A DNA stretch of 64,000 nucleotides from JBOZRQ01 sp050789255 (GCA_050789255.1 JBOZRQ010000020.1:1-64000); one strand, 5' to 3'. Shown: positions 16,170 to 23,153, counted from the first letter of the stretch. The notes: generated by a model not told the origin, from the sequence alone. Numbers and translations are program-made.

Positions 16170-16743
16170 TCAGATGAGCAAGGAGGAGATGCTGAAGGAG
16201 TTGACGGCGGTACGGAACGGTTACGCCATCGTCGCCAACTCACAGCGAACTGCCCAGTGGATCGATGAGCAGGACAGCGACCCTGACGCAGCGTACCACG
16301 CTAACCAGGCAGCCAAGGGCGAAAAGGTTGTCGCTGCCCTCGAACTGGCCATCTCTCTTCTCTCCACAGAGAAGAAGGAGGGCGACCTCGACATCACCGC
16401 TAAGGCTACAAGGTACCTGGAGCTCCATAAGAACCTGGGCACGCTCGTCGACGCCATCGACGAAGCGATCAAGGACTGCCACCGGTCCGACATGGCCCGG
16501 CTCAAGCCCCGCCAAATCACCGTGCTTCGACTAGTCGCCGGTGCCGTCGCATTGGCCGGTCACTACGGATACACCGTGAACGACATCCTCCGTCTCTGGG
16601 AGGAATGGGAGCACGGCAACAACTACCTCTACGTCTGCATGAGGTGTGGTACCGAGCACGCCCCGGAGCCTGGCTGCCCGCCCCAGGAGCCGCGGGCGCC
16701 GGTGCAGATCATCGACGTGTCGAAGGGAGGGAACCCGGGGTGA
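16162..16743 (+). CDS. Phage protein of unknown function
   Basis: 193 residues if started at TTG 16162 (GAGGGGGT upstream); ATG 16174 is an alternative. The protein is almost all helix, with a likely coiled-coil section (AALELAISLLSTEKKEGD to LGTLVDAIDEAIKDC), and ends in a possible half zinc knuckle CMRCGTEHAPEPGC. It overlaps the DUF3850 gene by 4 bases. No family recognised. Confidence 0.62.
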   Translation: MADQMSKEEMLKELTAVRNGYAIVANSQRTAQWIDEQDSDPDAAYHANQAAKGEKVVAALELAISLLSTEKKEGDLDITAKATRYLELHKNLGTLVDAIDEAIKDCHRSDMARLKPRQITVLRLVAGAVALAGHYGYTVNDILRLWEEWEHGNNYLYVCMRCGTEHAPEPGCPPQEPRAPVQIIDVSKGGNPG

Positions 16744-17390
16744 GCACCGTTCACGACGTCAAATGTTGGCCGATCCACTTCCAGGCCCTGAAGCGCGGCG
16801 ACAAGACCGGCGAGATTCGGAAGGACGACCGAGACTACCAGGTCGGTCACGTGTTCCGCCCCCAGGAGTGGAACCCAGAGACCCAGGAGTACACCGGTGA
16901 CTCCCTGGACATGGAGATCACCCACGTGCTCCGGGGCGCCGAGGCGGAGCGGTTCGGACTCCAGCCTGGGTACTGCATGCTGTCGGTCCGTCGCAGAGTT
17001 GTGGCGCCTTATGAAGCCACCAACAAAGATGAATGCCACAGAACCGCCAGTGAGTGGATCAAGCAAGCGGCCGGGCTCTGCGCTTCGGCGTGCGGGGCTC
17101 TCACTGACGGAAAAGAACCGGCTACAGGCCCCCTGCGGCACAAGCTACTCGACTTCCGCCATGAGCTTAACTCACATGCCGGCGTACTAGATGGAACCCT
17201 GATTCTTGTCGCAGGGTTTTCTGGCCAACTGCACGCCATGCGCCACTCGGTCCATGGACCATTCACGTATAAGTCCCTCTGCGGTCGTGGGTATGACATC
17301 TCGACACCCGGGCACCCCTCCGGCGTCAGCTGCCCCAAGTGCCAGGAGGCCCTTGCCGAACGTCAGAAGGGGGCTCACGTCCTGATATGA
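16740..17390 (+). CDS. DUF3850 domain protein with C-terminal extension
   Basis: 216 residues from GTG 16740 in a GTGA overlap. Residues ~4-82 are a clear DUF3850 domain: HDVKCWPIHFQALKRGDKTG, EIRKDDRDYQVGHVF, a tryptophan strand and LQPGYCMLSV. DUF3850 is related to ASCH and is thought to bind RNA. The remaining ~130 residues include a histidine- and cysteine-containing tail (CGRGYDIST, CPKCQEAL). Its end overlaps the next start by 4 bases. Confidence 0.78.
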   Translation: MSTVHDVKCWPIHFQALKRGDKTGEIRKDDRDYQVGHVFRPQEWNPETQEYTGDSLDMEITHVLRGAEAERFGLQPGYCMLSVRRRVVAPYEATNKDECHRTASEWIKQAAGLCASACGALTDGKEPATGPLRHKLLDFRHELNSHAGVLDGTLILVAGFSGQLHAMRHSVHGPFTYKSLCGRGYDISTPGHPSGVSCPKCQEALAERQKGAHVLI

Positions 17391-17824
17391 ACAACTACGA
17401 CCTCGACCGCCTTGCTGGGTGGATGCAAACCCAACTGAACCGGATGGTGGAGCACGCCTTCTTTGGCACCCCGGGCGCCGTCGTGACCCAGAGCAAGCCA
17501 CACCCTACACCCACCTTCGAGACCATCATCAAGGCGTGGGAGGATGCACTGAACGCCCCGCCCACCGTGACAATGACCCCGCAGCTAGCCAAGGTCCTGG
17601 ATGACGCTGTGGCCCAGTGGGTATCCGAAGGAACGCCGCGAGAAGACATCGAGGCTATTATGTTGATTATCCCGTGGAAGGCCCGCTCCCATCAGGAGTT
17701 GGAGACCGCCTACGGTCCGTTGCATGTGTACTTCACCGAGCACGCTACGGCGTCGGTGCTTGTGCCTGTGCGGAAGTTGAAGTGGGAGTACAAGCCCGCG
17801 TTCCTGTGGGGGGTGCAGTCCTGA
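17387..17824 (+). CDS. Phage protein of unknown function
   Basis: 145 residues from ATG 17387 overlapping the preceding stop. Helical first half (LDRLAGWMQTQLNRMVEHAF), then TPQLAKVLDDAVAQWVSEG and a mixed C-terminal part. No family recognised. Its stop overlaps the presumed CTG start of the transglycosylase gene. Confidence 0.62.
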   Translation: MNNYDLDRLAGWMQTQLNRMVEHAFFGTPGAVVTQSKPHPTPTFETIIKAWEDALNAPPTVTMTPQLAKVLDDAVAQWVSEGTPREDIEAIMLIIPWKARSHQELETAYGPLHVYFTEHATASVLVPVRKLKWEYKPAFLWGVQS

Positions 17825-18429
17825 AGAAGGCTTTCCTCCCCCTCCTGGCCGGCTTCGCCCTCGGGATCTACACAATAGTCGCTCTGGGCGCTGACAGACC
17901 CGCTGCAGCCATCGAACTGGAACGGACCCGCTCAGAGCTCCACCAGGTCCGCCTACAGGCTGCGGCTACTGCCAATGAACTCTACGCCCTACAACAGGAA
18001 AGGGCGGAGCAGGAAGAACTCCTCCTCCGCCCCGTCCCCGTCGATCTCCGGCCCCACGTCGTTGAGGCCGCCAGGGCCTACGATATCCCCCTTCCGGTCC
18101 TGGTGGCCCTGGGGATGGTCGAGTCCCGTTGGGACTGCTCATTGGTGGGCGCCGCCGGCGAGATCGGGTGCATTCAGGTACTGCCTTCGACTGCTGTCCA
18201 GGTGGCCCACAACCTCGGGATGCCACGGTTCGACCTGCGTAACCCGGTGGACAACCTCGCCATCGGGGCGGCCTTCCTACGCTGGTGCATCGACCACGAG
18301 GATGGCGACCTCGCCCGGGGCCTGGCCTGCTACAACGGCGGCGACGGGGCGTTTGACTCCAAACCTAAGGACACAAGAGCGTACGCTGCCAAAGTTCTGT
18401 CCCTGGCCCTACAACTTACTGCGAGGTGA
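17821..18429 (+). CDS. Lytic transglycosylase (SLT domain), membrane-anchored
   Basis: About 202 residues. The N-terminus is a signal/anchor (KKAFLPLLAGFALGIYTIVAL) followed by a coiled coil (~30-65). Residues ~85-195 are a goose-type/SLT lysozyme: VALGMVESRWD with the catalytic Glu, GAAGEIGCIQVLPSTAVQ, NPVDNLAIGAAFLRW, LACYNGG and TRAYAAKVL. It cuts peptidoglycan glycan strands on the cell-wall side. No ATG fits: CTG 17821 with TGGGGGG 7 bases upstream is the best start; GTG 17806 is the alternative. It sits in the plus-strand operon, away from the late lysis genes, so it may act in wall remodelling or superinfection control. Confidence 0.82.
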   Translation: MKKAFLPLLAGFALGIYTIVALGADRPAAAIELERTRSELHQVRLQAAATANELYALQQERAEQEELLLRPVPVDLRPHVVEAARAYDIPLPVLVALGMVESRWDCSLVGAAGEIGCIQVLPSTAVQVAHNLGMPRFDLRNPVDNLAIGAAFLRWCIDHEDGDLARGLACYNGGDGAFDSKPKDTRAYAAKVLSLALQLTAR

Positions 18430-19016
18430 GAGTAGTGCATACCTACGAGAAGGACGAGATTCGGGTCCACTACAATTCGGACCTGAGTGGCCCCGTCCTG
18501 ATCGAAACAGACGGCGGCTTCACCTTTGATGGAGCCGCGTTGCCCGAAGGCTTTCTACGGGCCTGGCTCAACCACGCCGGGTATATGCTAGTCCGCAAGC
18601 CTGAACCTGGCGCCGTGGTCTCCCCGGAAGAGTTAGTCGCCCGCCTGCCCGAGTCGCTGTGGCGGAATGTCGACGAGCTGGCGCAGGGCCTGCACGGCAC
18701 CATTGACCAGTGGAAGGCCGGTGATCTCTCTCAGGTAATAGCCTTCGGTCGGGTGCGGAGTGCAGCATTCGGGATGACCCAACAGAGCCGTTTTCTGGTC
18801 AGTGAGGCCCTCCGGTACCTCCTCGGCGGCGACGCCGGACTGTCGCTTCGGGCCGCAGCTCTGCTTACGTTGGATCTCTGGGAGCAATCGATGGACAAGC
18901 CGGTCGGACCGCCCCTGGAGATACACCACCTCGACATCCATCTTCTCCGGGCAGCCCTCAGTCTCGTGCATGGCGAGCAGGAACAACCGTCCTCCCCCGC
19001 TAATGTTCCCGAGTAG
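18426..19016 (+). CDS. Phage protein of unknown function
   Basis: 196 residues, GTG start in a GTGA overlap with the transglycosylase. It begins with a small beta segment (YEKDEIRVHYNSDLSG) and continues with helices (VDELAQGLHGTIDQWKAGD, LSLRAAALLTLDLWEQSM). No family recognised. Confidence 0.65.
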   Translation: MRVVHTYEKDEIRVHYNSDLSGPVLIETDGGFTFDGAALPEGFLRAWLNHAGYMLVRKPEPGAVVSPEELVARLPESLWRNVDELAQGLHGTIDQWKAGDLSQVIAFGRVRSAAFGMTQQSRFLVSEALRYLLGGDAGLSLRAAALLTLDLWEQSMDKPVGPPLEIHHLDIHLLRAALSLVHGEQEQPSSPANVPE

Positions 19017-19048
19017 ACGCAGCCACTACCCAGAAGGAGCTATGCCCT

Positions 19049-19762
19049 ATGTACGCTGAACAGCTCCAGACCGAGCCCAAACCCCAGGGCGCCGGGCGCC
19101 TTCTGTCAGCCCTGAGAGCGTGCGCCCTGTGGGTGGTTGTGCTCCTCCCCCTCGGGGTGGCTCTCACCCTAATGCCTACTGCGTTTCCGGGCTGGGAGCA
19201 TGACGGGCGAGTATCGGGCGAACTCCTCCTGGGGATCTCCAGCCTGTTGGCGATCTACGGCCTTGGCTTGGGACTCTCCGGTCTCCGGTGGCGCCCTCTG
19301 GTCTGGCCGGCCCGGGTGGTCCTCCTGGCCGCTTTGACCTGGTACACCCACGCAGCTATCGCGGGAAACTCTCGCTGGGCTGCCACTGAGTGGCGATTCG
19401 CAGGACACCTCGCAGTCCTGGGCTCAATCTGGATCGCAGAAGGCCTGCAAATCCTCCGGAGTCGTGCTGATGGTGCGACCGGAGCATTGTCCTTGGGTGC
19501 GGCCATGGCGCTGTACTACAGTATCTGGTGGGAGCTCAGGTTGGTCCTGTCCGACAGTTGGCGAAGGCCACTCGGGGAGATGGTTCCCCTAGTGGCGATC
19601 CAGGGCCAGGAGGCGCAGGTAGCCTTGTGGACCGCCGGCTTATGGTTGGTGTGGTCGGCCCTGGTATACCTAGTGGGACGCCGATACAAGGAGGCTTGCT
19701 GGACGGCCCTTACAGGGGCACTGGCGGCATGTCTGTGGGCTACCTGGGTGCTGATCCACTAG
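19049..19762 (+). CDS. Polytopic membrane protein
   Basis: 237 residues with about seven hydrophobic segments (near 22-45, 63-83, 88-106, 118-135, 148-163, 190-210 and 218-236). Loops hold several arginines and tryptophans. GAAGGAG lies upstream of the ATG. It is the last gene before a terminator. No family recognised; a superinfection-exclusion or envelope role is possible for a prophage membrane protein, without direct evidence. Confidence 0.72.
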   Translation: MYAEQLQTEPKPQGAGRLLSALRACALWVVVLLPLGVALTLMPTAFPGWEHDGRVSGELLLGISSLLAIYGLGLGLSGLRWRPLVWPARVVLLAALTWYTHAAIAGNSRWAATEWRFAGHLAVLGSIWIAEGLQILRSRADGATGALSLGAAMALYYSIWWELRLVLSDSWRRPLGEMVPLVAIQGQEAQVALWTAGLWLVWSALVYLVGRRYKEACWTALTGALAACLWATWVLIH

Positions 19763-19771
19763 ATACGACGA

Positions 19772-19800
19772 AGCCCCGCCCTCAATGAGAGAGCGGGGCC
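19772..19800 (+). terminator. Terminator of the long early operon
   Basis: AGCCCCGCCCTC pairs with GAG-AG-AGCGGGGC (small bulge), followed by CTTCTTG on the plus strand. On the other side it also ends the minus-strand peptide operon, so it is likely used in both directions. Confidence 0.8.
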
Positions 19801-19849
19801 TTCTTGTGCGGTTAGTCCGGCCAGATTGGCCTCCTGATGAATCTCATGT

Positions 19850-19972
19850 CTAGCAATTCGGCAGGGGCATCGGAATGGGCGGTGCTCCACAGGTATACTG
19901 CGAGGCAAACGCAGGGGCAGCCACAGCAACCAGGGCAGCGATAATCGCCAGGATCAGAACGAGCTTACGCAT
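19850..19972 (-). CDS. Exported 40-residue peptide (MRKLV type), candidate signal
   Basis: 40 residues, ATG 19972 with GGGAGG 8 bases upstream. It starts MRKLV and continues as a signal peptide (LILAIIAALVAVAAP) ending AFA, then the mature part SQYTCGAPPIPMPLPNC with two cysteines that could form a loop. The first five residues are identical to those of the peptide gene at 22037-22153. It is the last cistron of the minus-strand operon read from the divergent switch at 20704-20733. It could be a secreted signal, a small bacteriocin-like or an envelope peptide. Export is likely; signalling is inference. Confidence 0.65.
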   Translation of the reverse strand: MRKLVLILAIIAALVAVAAPAFASQYTCGAPPIPMPLPNC

Positions 19973-20023
19973 TCAGCATCCTCCCTTTCTTCTCGTGGCA
20001 GACCTGCCAGCAGGCGCAGGTCG

Positions 20024-20353
20024 TCACGTGTAACACGTAGCGATCGGCGGAAGCGCTGCCTTCACCTCGGCCAGGTAACCCCGGAGGGCGTCGTATCCAT
20101 CCTGGGTGATCTTGCCCCGCTTGAGGGCCCTGCGTATCCGCCCAGCCTCCGACCTGGTCAGCCAGTCGGCCTGTAGCGGTGAGCTCTGGACGGCCTCGGC
20201 GAGCTGGTCAATCCGAAAGCGTAGTTGGTCGAACGCCGGCCAGGCTGCCGGGTCCCCCTCCGGGTACGGTTGAGTCAACCTCTCTGCTGGCGTCATCTGC
20301 TTCCACCCCTCCGCCTGGGTGTGCAGGGGAGATACTGCCACGGTGATCGGCAC
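20024..20353 (-). CDS. Phage protein of unknown function
   Basis: 109 residues from GTG 20353. It carries PAWPAFDQLRFRIDQLAEAV and LTRSEAGRIRRALKRGKITQ, a helical, basic C-terminal half that could form a helix-turn-helix-like hairpin. The frame is open further upstream (a natural-looking PVQVPITVAV reading) and overlaps the preceding gene by 61 bases, so a frameshift or wrong start between the two is possible. The exported peptide gene follows 51 bases on. Confidence 0.6.
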   Translation of the reverse strand: MPITVAVSPLHTQAEGWKQMTPAERLTQPYPEGDPAAWPAFDQLRFRIDQLAEAVQSSPLQADWLTRSEAGRIRRALKRGKITQDGYDALRGYLAEVKAALPPIATCYT

Positions 20354-20484
20354 CTGGACAGGTTCACTATCCGGGGAGTTCTCCGACTCGGTGCGTTTAC
20401 CACAGTCGCCACGAAAATGGCTCGTACGAGCCGGTCATCCATGTCCCGAAGGAGGTCGCCGCCGGGTGGCAGCAAGTGCTGCAT
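20293..20484 (-). CDS. Small protein of unknown function
   Basis: 63 residues, starting in a TGATG overlap with the gene before. It begins MQHLLPPGGDLLRDMDDRLV and turns arginine- and proline-rich after residue 32, where the overlapping reading frame looks more natural. Only the N-terminal ~32 residues may be authentic, with the rest belonging to the next frame. Confidence 0.4.
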   Translation of the reverse strand: MQHLLPPGGDLLRDMDDRLVRAIFVATVVNAPSRRTPRIVNLSRCRSPWQYLPCTPRRRGGSR

Positions 20485-20663
20485 CAGTCACAGGCCCCCC
20501 TCTCACCAGCATTCCCGATCATGCGGAGCCACTCCTCACCGGTCATTCCCCGGCGCCACGCCTCGACCACGACAGTTCTGTACTCTGCCGGGCTGACCGG
20601 TTCACACACGGCCATCCGATCAGACGCCGAAGCCAGCGGCGAATCGCCGCTAGATTGACTCAC
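20484..20663 (-). CDS. Small phage protein of unknown function
   Basis: 59 residues from GTG 20663, chosen because GAGGGGG lies 9 bases upstream; a longer frame to ATG 20705 would start inside the -10 box of its own promoter. The C-terminal half SPAEYRTVVVEAWRRGMTGE is helical. First gene of the leftward operon of the divergent switch; no family recognised. Confidence 0.6.
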   Translation of the reverse strand: MSQSSGDSPLASASDRMAVCEPVSPAEYRTVVVEAWRRGMTGEEWLRMIGNAGERGACD

Positions 20664-20703
20664 GCCGGTGTTCCCCCTCACCGGATTACTGGAAGTTGAT
20701 TCC

Positions 20704-20733
20704 ATATTAGCACACTCATTTGCACACCGTCAA
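20704..20733 (-). promoter_or_regulatory. Leftward promoter of the divergent switch
   Basis: On the minus strand TTGACG (20728-20733), 18-base spacer, TAATAT (20704-20709). Two of the GCACA repeats lie inside its spacer and next to the -35 box, so a protein bound there would block it. Confidence 0.78.
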
Positions 20734-20764
20734 CAACACATCTGCACATTATTTGCACACTGTC
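20708..20764. promoter_or_regulatory. Four phased TNTGCACA operator repeats
   Basis: The core GCACA occurs at 20710, 20722, 20744 and 20755, within TTAGCACACT, TTTGCACACC, TCTGCACATT and TTTGCACACT. Spacings of 12, 22 and 11 bases keep the copies on one face of the helix. They lie between two divergent promoters. The small HTH gene at 20821 is the obvious candidate to bind them. Confidence 0.65.
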
Positions 20765-20771
20765 TACCAAG

Positions 20772-20800
20772 TTGACCAGAACTTTCCTTTCGGGTAGAGT
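20772..20800 (+). promoter_or_regulatory. Rightward promoter of the divergent switch
   Basis: TTGACC (20772-20777), 17-base spacer, TAGAGT (20795-20800), leading to the HTH gene whose ATG is at 20821. The operator repeats lie just upstream of the -35 box. Confidence 0.75.
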
Positions 20801-20820
20801 AGGGACAGGGGGAGATCGCC

Positions 20821-21030
20821 ATGCCAAAACCACTGTACCCACCACCGAGAGATCCTGATCATATCGACACCAAAGAGGTTGTCCGGCTACTAGGTCTGTC
20901 GCGGCGAACCCTGTACAACTACCGATACGAGCCCGATTTCCCCGAGCCCGTCGGCACCGAGGGCCGGACGGTGCTTTACAGCCGCACGGCGATCCTGGCC
21001 TGGAAGGCGCAACGAGAAGGACATAAGTAA
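20821..21030 (+). CDS. AlpA/excisionase-like small DNA-binding protein
   Basis: 69 residues. IDTKEVVRLLGLSRRTLYNY, then FPEPVGTEGRTVLYSRTAIL and AWKAQREGHK, is the MerR-like winged helix of AlpA and Xis proteins. These small proteins regulate prophage genes or direct excision. It has GGGGGAG upstream, its own promoter with phased repeats, and a terminator directly after, so it is a single-gene unit facing the peptide operon. It may be a Cro-like switch protein or the excision factor; the integrase is not in the window to help decide. Confidence 0.8.
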   Translation: MPKPLYPPPRDPDHIDTKEVVRLLGLSRRTLYNYRYEPDFPEPVGTEGRTVLYSRTAILAWKAQREGHK

Positions 21031-21035
21031 TACAA

Positions 21036-21064
21036 CACCCCGCCCTCTATGCAAGGGCGGGGTG
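21036..21064. terminator. Bidirectional terminator
   Basis: CACCCCGCCCT (21036-21046) pairs with AGGGCGGGGTG (21054-21064) around a 7-base loop. It separates the rightward HTH gene from the leftward gene ending at 21073. Confidence 0.8.
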
Positions 21065-21072
21065 ATTTCATC

Positions 21073-21552
21073 TTAACGAACCCTCTTCCAACCGACGGCA
21101 TATGGAGGCTTCATCCACCAGACACCTTCGGGGCCGACGTTTCGAGCCTCTTGTACGTCGGTGATCAGCCAGCGCCCCTCCACATCCTTTAGCCTGAAGA
21201 AGAACGTCTGCCTGACACTCTGCTCGGAGCTCACCAGACCAATGGCTTCTCCGGATCCGCTCTCCTGCATCCATATGGACCGACCGCCCTGCTCAGGTTT
21301 CAGGCCAGCCAGCTTGGTGGCCATGTCGGGAGTGGCGGCAATCGGCTGTAACTTCTGAGGGGAACCGTCCCGAAGAGCGCCTGCCACTTCCTTAATCACT
21401 TCGAGGCCAGGGCCAGTGTACAGGGCCTCTGTTGTCTGCCCTCTGGTCCACATGAAGGCAACGGCGGCATAGACAAGGACGGCAGCGCCGGTCAGTAGGA
21501 TCCAGTTGTAGCGGATAAAGCCACAGGCTCTACGCAGGTCAGTCCCAAACAC
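21073..21552 (-). CDS. Membrane-anchored protein of unknown function
   Basis: 159 residues. One membrane helix (~16-34, LLTGAAVLVYAAVAFMW) is followed by an extracytoplasmic alpha/beta domain (PGLEVIKEVAGALRDG, SIWMQESGSGEAIGLV, TFFFRLKDVEGRWLITDV) that resembles small nuclear-transport-factor-like stress domains in outline. Its start overlaps the end of the DUF6504-like gene, so the two are co-translated. Confidence 0.68.
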   Translation of the reverse strand: MFGTDLRRACGFIRYNWILLTGAAVLVYAAVAFMWTRGQTTEALYTGPGLEVIKEVAGALRDGSPQKLQPIAATPDMATKLAGLKPEQGGRSIWMQESGSGEAIGLVSSEQSVRQTFFFRLKDVEGRWLITDVQEARNVGPEGVWWMKPPYAVGWKRVR

Positions 21553-21805
21553 TGAGTAGTTTCCACTCCTTCGCTACGACTCCTAGCTCGTACATACCAC
21601 CGTCGTGGCAAATTACCCGCCATACGGTGGTTTCTGGCTCCTGCTCCCACCACATGCCCGCCATGGTCCACATGTCCTGCACCTGGACGACTCGGTAGCG
21701 ACCACCGCGCCAGGTGAAGGAGGAAGGTCGCAGCGTATGGTAGTAGTCGTCCATGACAAGGGTCACGGACACTGGCTTGTTGATCTGCCGGGGCACCGTC
21801 CTCAC
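21539..21805 (-). CDS. DUF6504-like protein
   Basis: About 88 residues from GTG 21805; starts further upstream would run through the terminator at 21836-21883. The core SSFTWRGGRYRVVQVQDMW, MWWEQEPETTVWRVIC and MYELGVVAKEWKLLSVWD matches the small beta-rich DUF6504 family, known from GC-rich bacteria but without a defined function. Its end overlaps the start of the membrane-anchored gene by 14 bases. Confidence 0.65.
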   Translation of the reverse strand: MRTVPRQINKPVSVTLVMDDYYHTLRPSSFTWRGGRYRVVQVQDMWTMAGMWWEQEPETTVWRVICHDGGMYELGVVAKEWKLLSVWD

Positions 21806-21835
21806 CTCGTCGGCACTAGTTTTCTCCAGCAGATG

Positions 21836-21883
21836 AAAAACCCCTGCCCAGGGCGCCGTCCGGTGCGCCAAAGGCAGGGGTTT
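21836..21883 (-). terminator. Terminator of the TPR/peptide operon
   Basis: AAAAACCCCTGCC (21836-21848) pairs with GGCAGGGGTTT (21873-21883); on the minus strand the stem ends in GGGGTTTTT. The loop contains GGCGCC. Partial read-through is likely because the next gene starts about 30 bases on with no clear promoter. Confidence 0.82.
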
Positions 21884-21885
21884 CT

Positions 21886-22008
21886 CTATAGGCCGGTCAG
21901 TCGGTGCCAGGCCACGAGCATCCACACAGCGATAGCGAGGCCGGTCAGAATGCCCGTGAGCCTCATGAAGCCCCGGTCGACTTTCGTCCATCGGTCAGTA
22001 TCAGTCAA
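21886..22008 (-). CDS. Possible 40-residue membrane peptide
   Basis: Open frame from TTG 22008 to TAG 21886, ending 2 bases before the terminator stem. It encodes a charged N-terminus (TDTDRWTKVDRGFMR) and one membrane helix (LTGILTGLAIAVWMLVAW). No convincing ribosome-binding site is seen, which lowers confidence. If real, it is the third gene of the TPR/peptide operon. Confidence 0.35.
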   Translation of the reverse strand: MTDTDRWTKVDRGFMRLTGILTGLAIAVWMLVAWHRLTGL

Positions 22009-22036
22009 CGATCGGAGGGCCAAATACCACACGGGC

Positions 22037-22153
22037 CTAGCGAACGCCCCGGGCCGACAGCGTCAGAAACGGCGGATAGTCAGCAGATGCAGCAACACCC
22101 ACGGCACCGAAGACCAGCAGCCCCACCATAAGCACCATCACGAGCTTACGCAT
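22037..22153 (-). CDS. Exported 38-residue pro-peptide, candidate communication signal
   Basis: 38 residues, ATG 22153 with GAGGAGGGG 3-11 bases upstream. Start MRKLV, hydrophobic signal segment (MVLMVGLLVFGAVGV), a signal-peptidase-like AASA, then the tail DYPPFLTLSARGVR. Size, signal peptide and a short C-terminal tail fit Phr and AimP pre-pro-peptides, whose mature 5-8 residue signals are cut from the C-terminus; AimP signals often end RGA, and this tail carries ARGVR. It starts 63 bases after the stop of the TPR gene on the same strand. The mature form and its receptor are not proven. Confidence 0.7.
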   Translation of the reverse strand: MRKLVMVLMVGLLVFGAVGVAASADYPPFLTLSARGVR

Positions 22154-22215
22154 CACGAACCCCTCCTCAAAATAATCCTCCAGCGAAACTCGGTCTTAGA
22201 CGGAAGGGCGCCCGG

Positions 22216-23103
22216 TCACGCCCCTGTTGTCGGATATGTCGTCTTGAGCTGACGGAGCAGTGCGGCCACCATGTTCATCAGGGAGGCCATCTGGGACTCC
22301 ATGGCTGCCTCCCGGGCGAGCTCGGCGAGGAGCAGGGCCTCTCGGTTCTGCCCGAGCCGGCGGTTTACGTCAGCCCCCACAAAGAGGGCCACGGCCTTAC
22401 TGGACGGCTTGACGTGTGGGCGCCCAGGGCTGAGGAGTTCCTGCGCCTTCGATAGAGCATCATGCAATTGCCCCCGGTAGAGGCACAGGAGCGCCTCATG
22501 GCTGATATGGTGGGGCTGGAGATCCTCCGGGATCTCCCCGAATCCAAGTGCCATGTCCAGGTTGTGGCCGGCCTCGTCATAGTCGCCTAGGAGCATCAGC
22601 ACCCAGGCAGTCTGGTGGAAGACGGCGATCTGCCCCCGGACATCTCCGGCGTGGGCGAAGAGTTTCAGGGCCTGTCCGTAGGCCCGCAGGCTGTCCCCGT
22701 ACAATTGCTGATTGCGGAGGACCTGTGCCAGGTTCCCGTACGCCCTAGCTCCGAGTTCATCGGCAAGGCACGACCACCTAGACTGGAGTCCGTCGAGAAA
22801 CAGGTTCAGGTACACCCGGGCCTGTGCGTTGTCTCCGACATGGAGGTAGGCGGCGCCCAGGTGAAATGAAGCCCGCCCCTCCCATTCATCGTCGCAGGCC
22901 AGTTGAGCGCTCCCCAGGGCTCGCTCAGCCATCTTCACGGCGACGAATGGTTCTCCGCTCATCAGGCCCGCCCGGGCGCCCAGGACGCCAGCACGGGCCT
23001 TCTCCTCGTCCGAGAACTCTGCCCCGGCCAGGACGGCGCCGGCCAACCGCTTGGCCTGCTGCCACTCCCCCCGGTTGAGGTGCGCCTCAATCCGATCCAG
23101 CAT
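22216..23103 (-). CDS. TPR protein, candidate peptide receptor (RRNPP-like)
   Basis: 295 residues, AAGGGGG upstream of ATG 23103. The whole chain is a run of about seven tetratricopeptide-like helical pairs, e.g. EWEGRASFHLGAAYLHVGDN, LGARAYGNLAQVLRNQQLYG, GQIAVFHQTAWVLMLLGDYD and SSKAVALFVGADVNRRLGQN. There is no N-terminal helix-turn-helix, so it would resemble the TPR half of Rap, PlcR or AimR-type receptors and act by binding a protein partner. The exported pro-peptide gene follows directly on the same strand. Alternative: an ordinary TPR scaffold protein. The gene context makes the receptor reading attractive but unproven. Confidence 0.78.
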   Translation of the reverse strand: MLDRIEAHLNRGEWQQAKRLAGAVLAGAEFSDEEKARAGVLGARAGLMSGEPFVAVKMAERALGSAQLACDDEWEGRASFHLGAAYLHVGDNAQARVYLNLFLDGLQSRWSCLADELGARAYGNLAQVLRNQQLYGDSLRAYGQALKLFAHAGDVRGQIAVFHQTAWVLMLLGDYDEAGHNLDMALGFGEIPEDLQPHHISHEALLCLYRGQLHDALSKAQELLSPGRPHVKPSSKAVALFVGADVNRRLGQNREALLLAELAREAAMESQMASLMNMVAALLRQLKTTYPTTGA

Positions 23104-23153
23104 ACAGATGTACCCCCTTCATCCCTTAGGCTGGATGCAGGTGTGTCGATACC

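Noticed and set aside
17821..18429. Transglycosylase as the phage endolysin
   Set aside because: It has its own membrane anchor and lies in the early operon; the amidase at 37931 beside a holin-like helper is the better endolysin.
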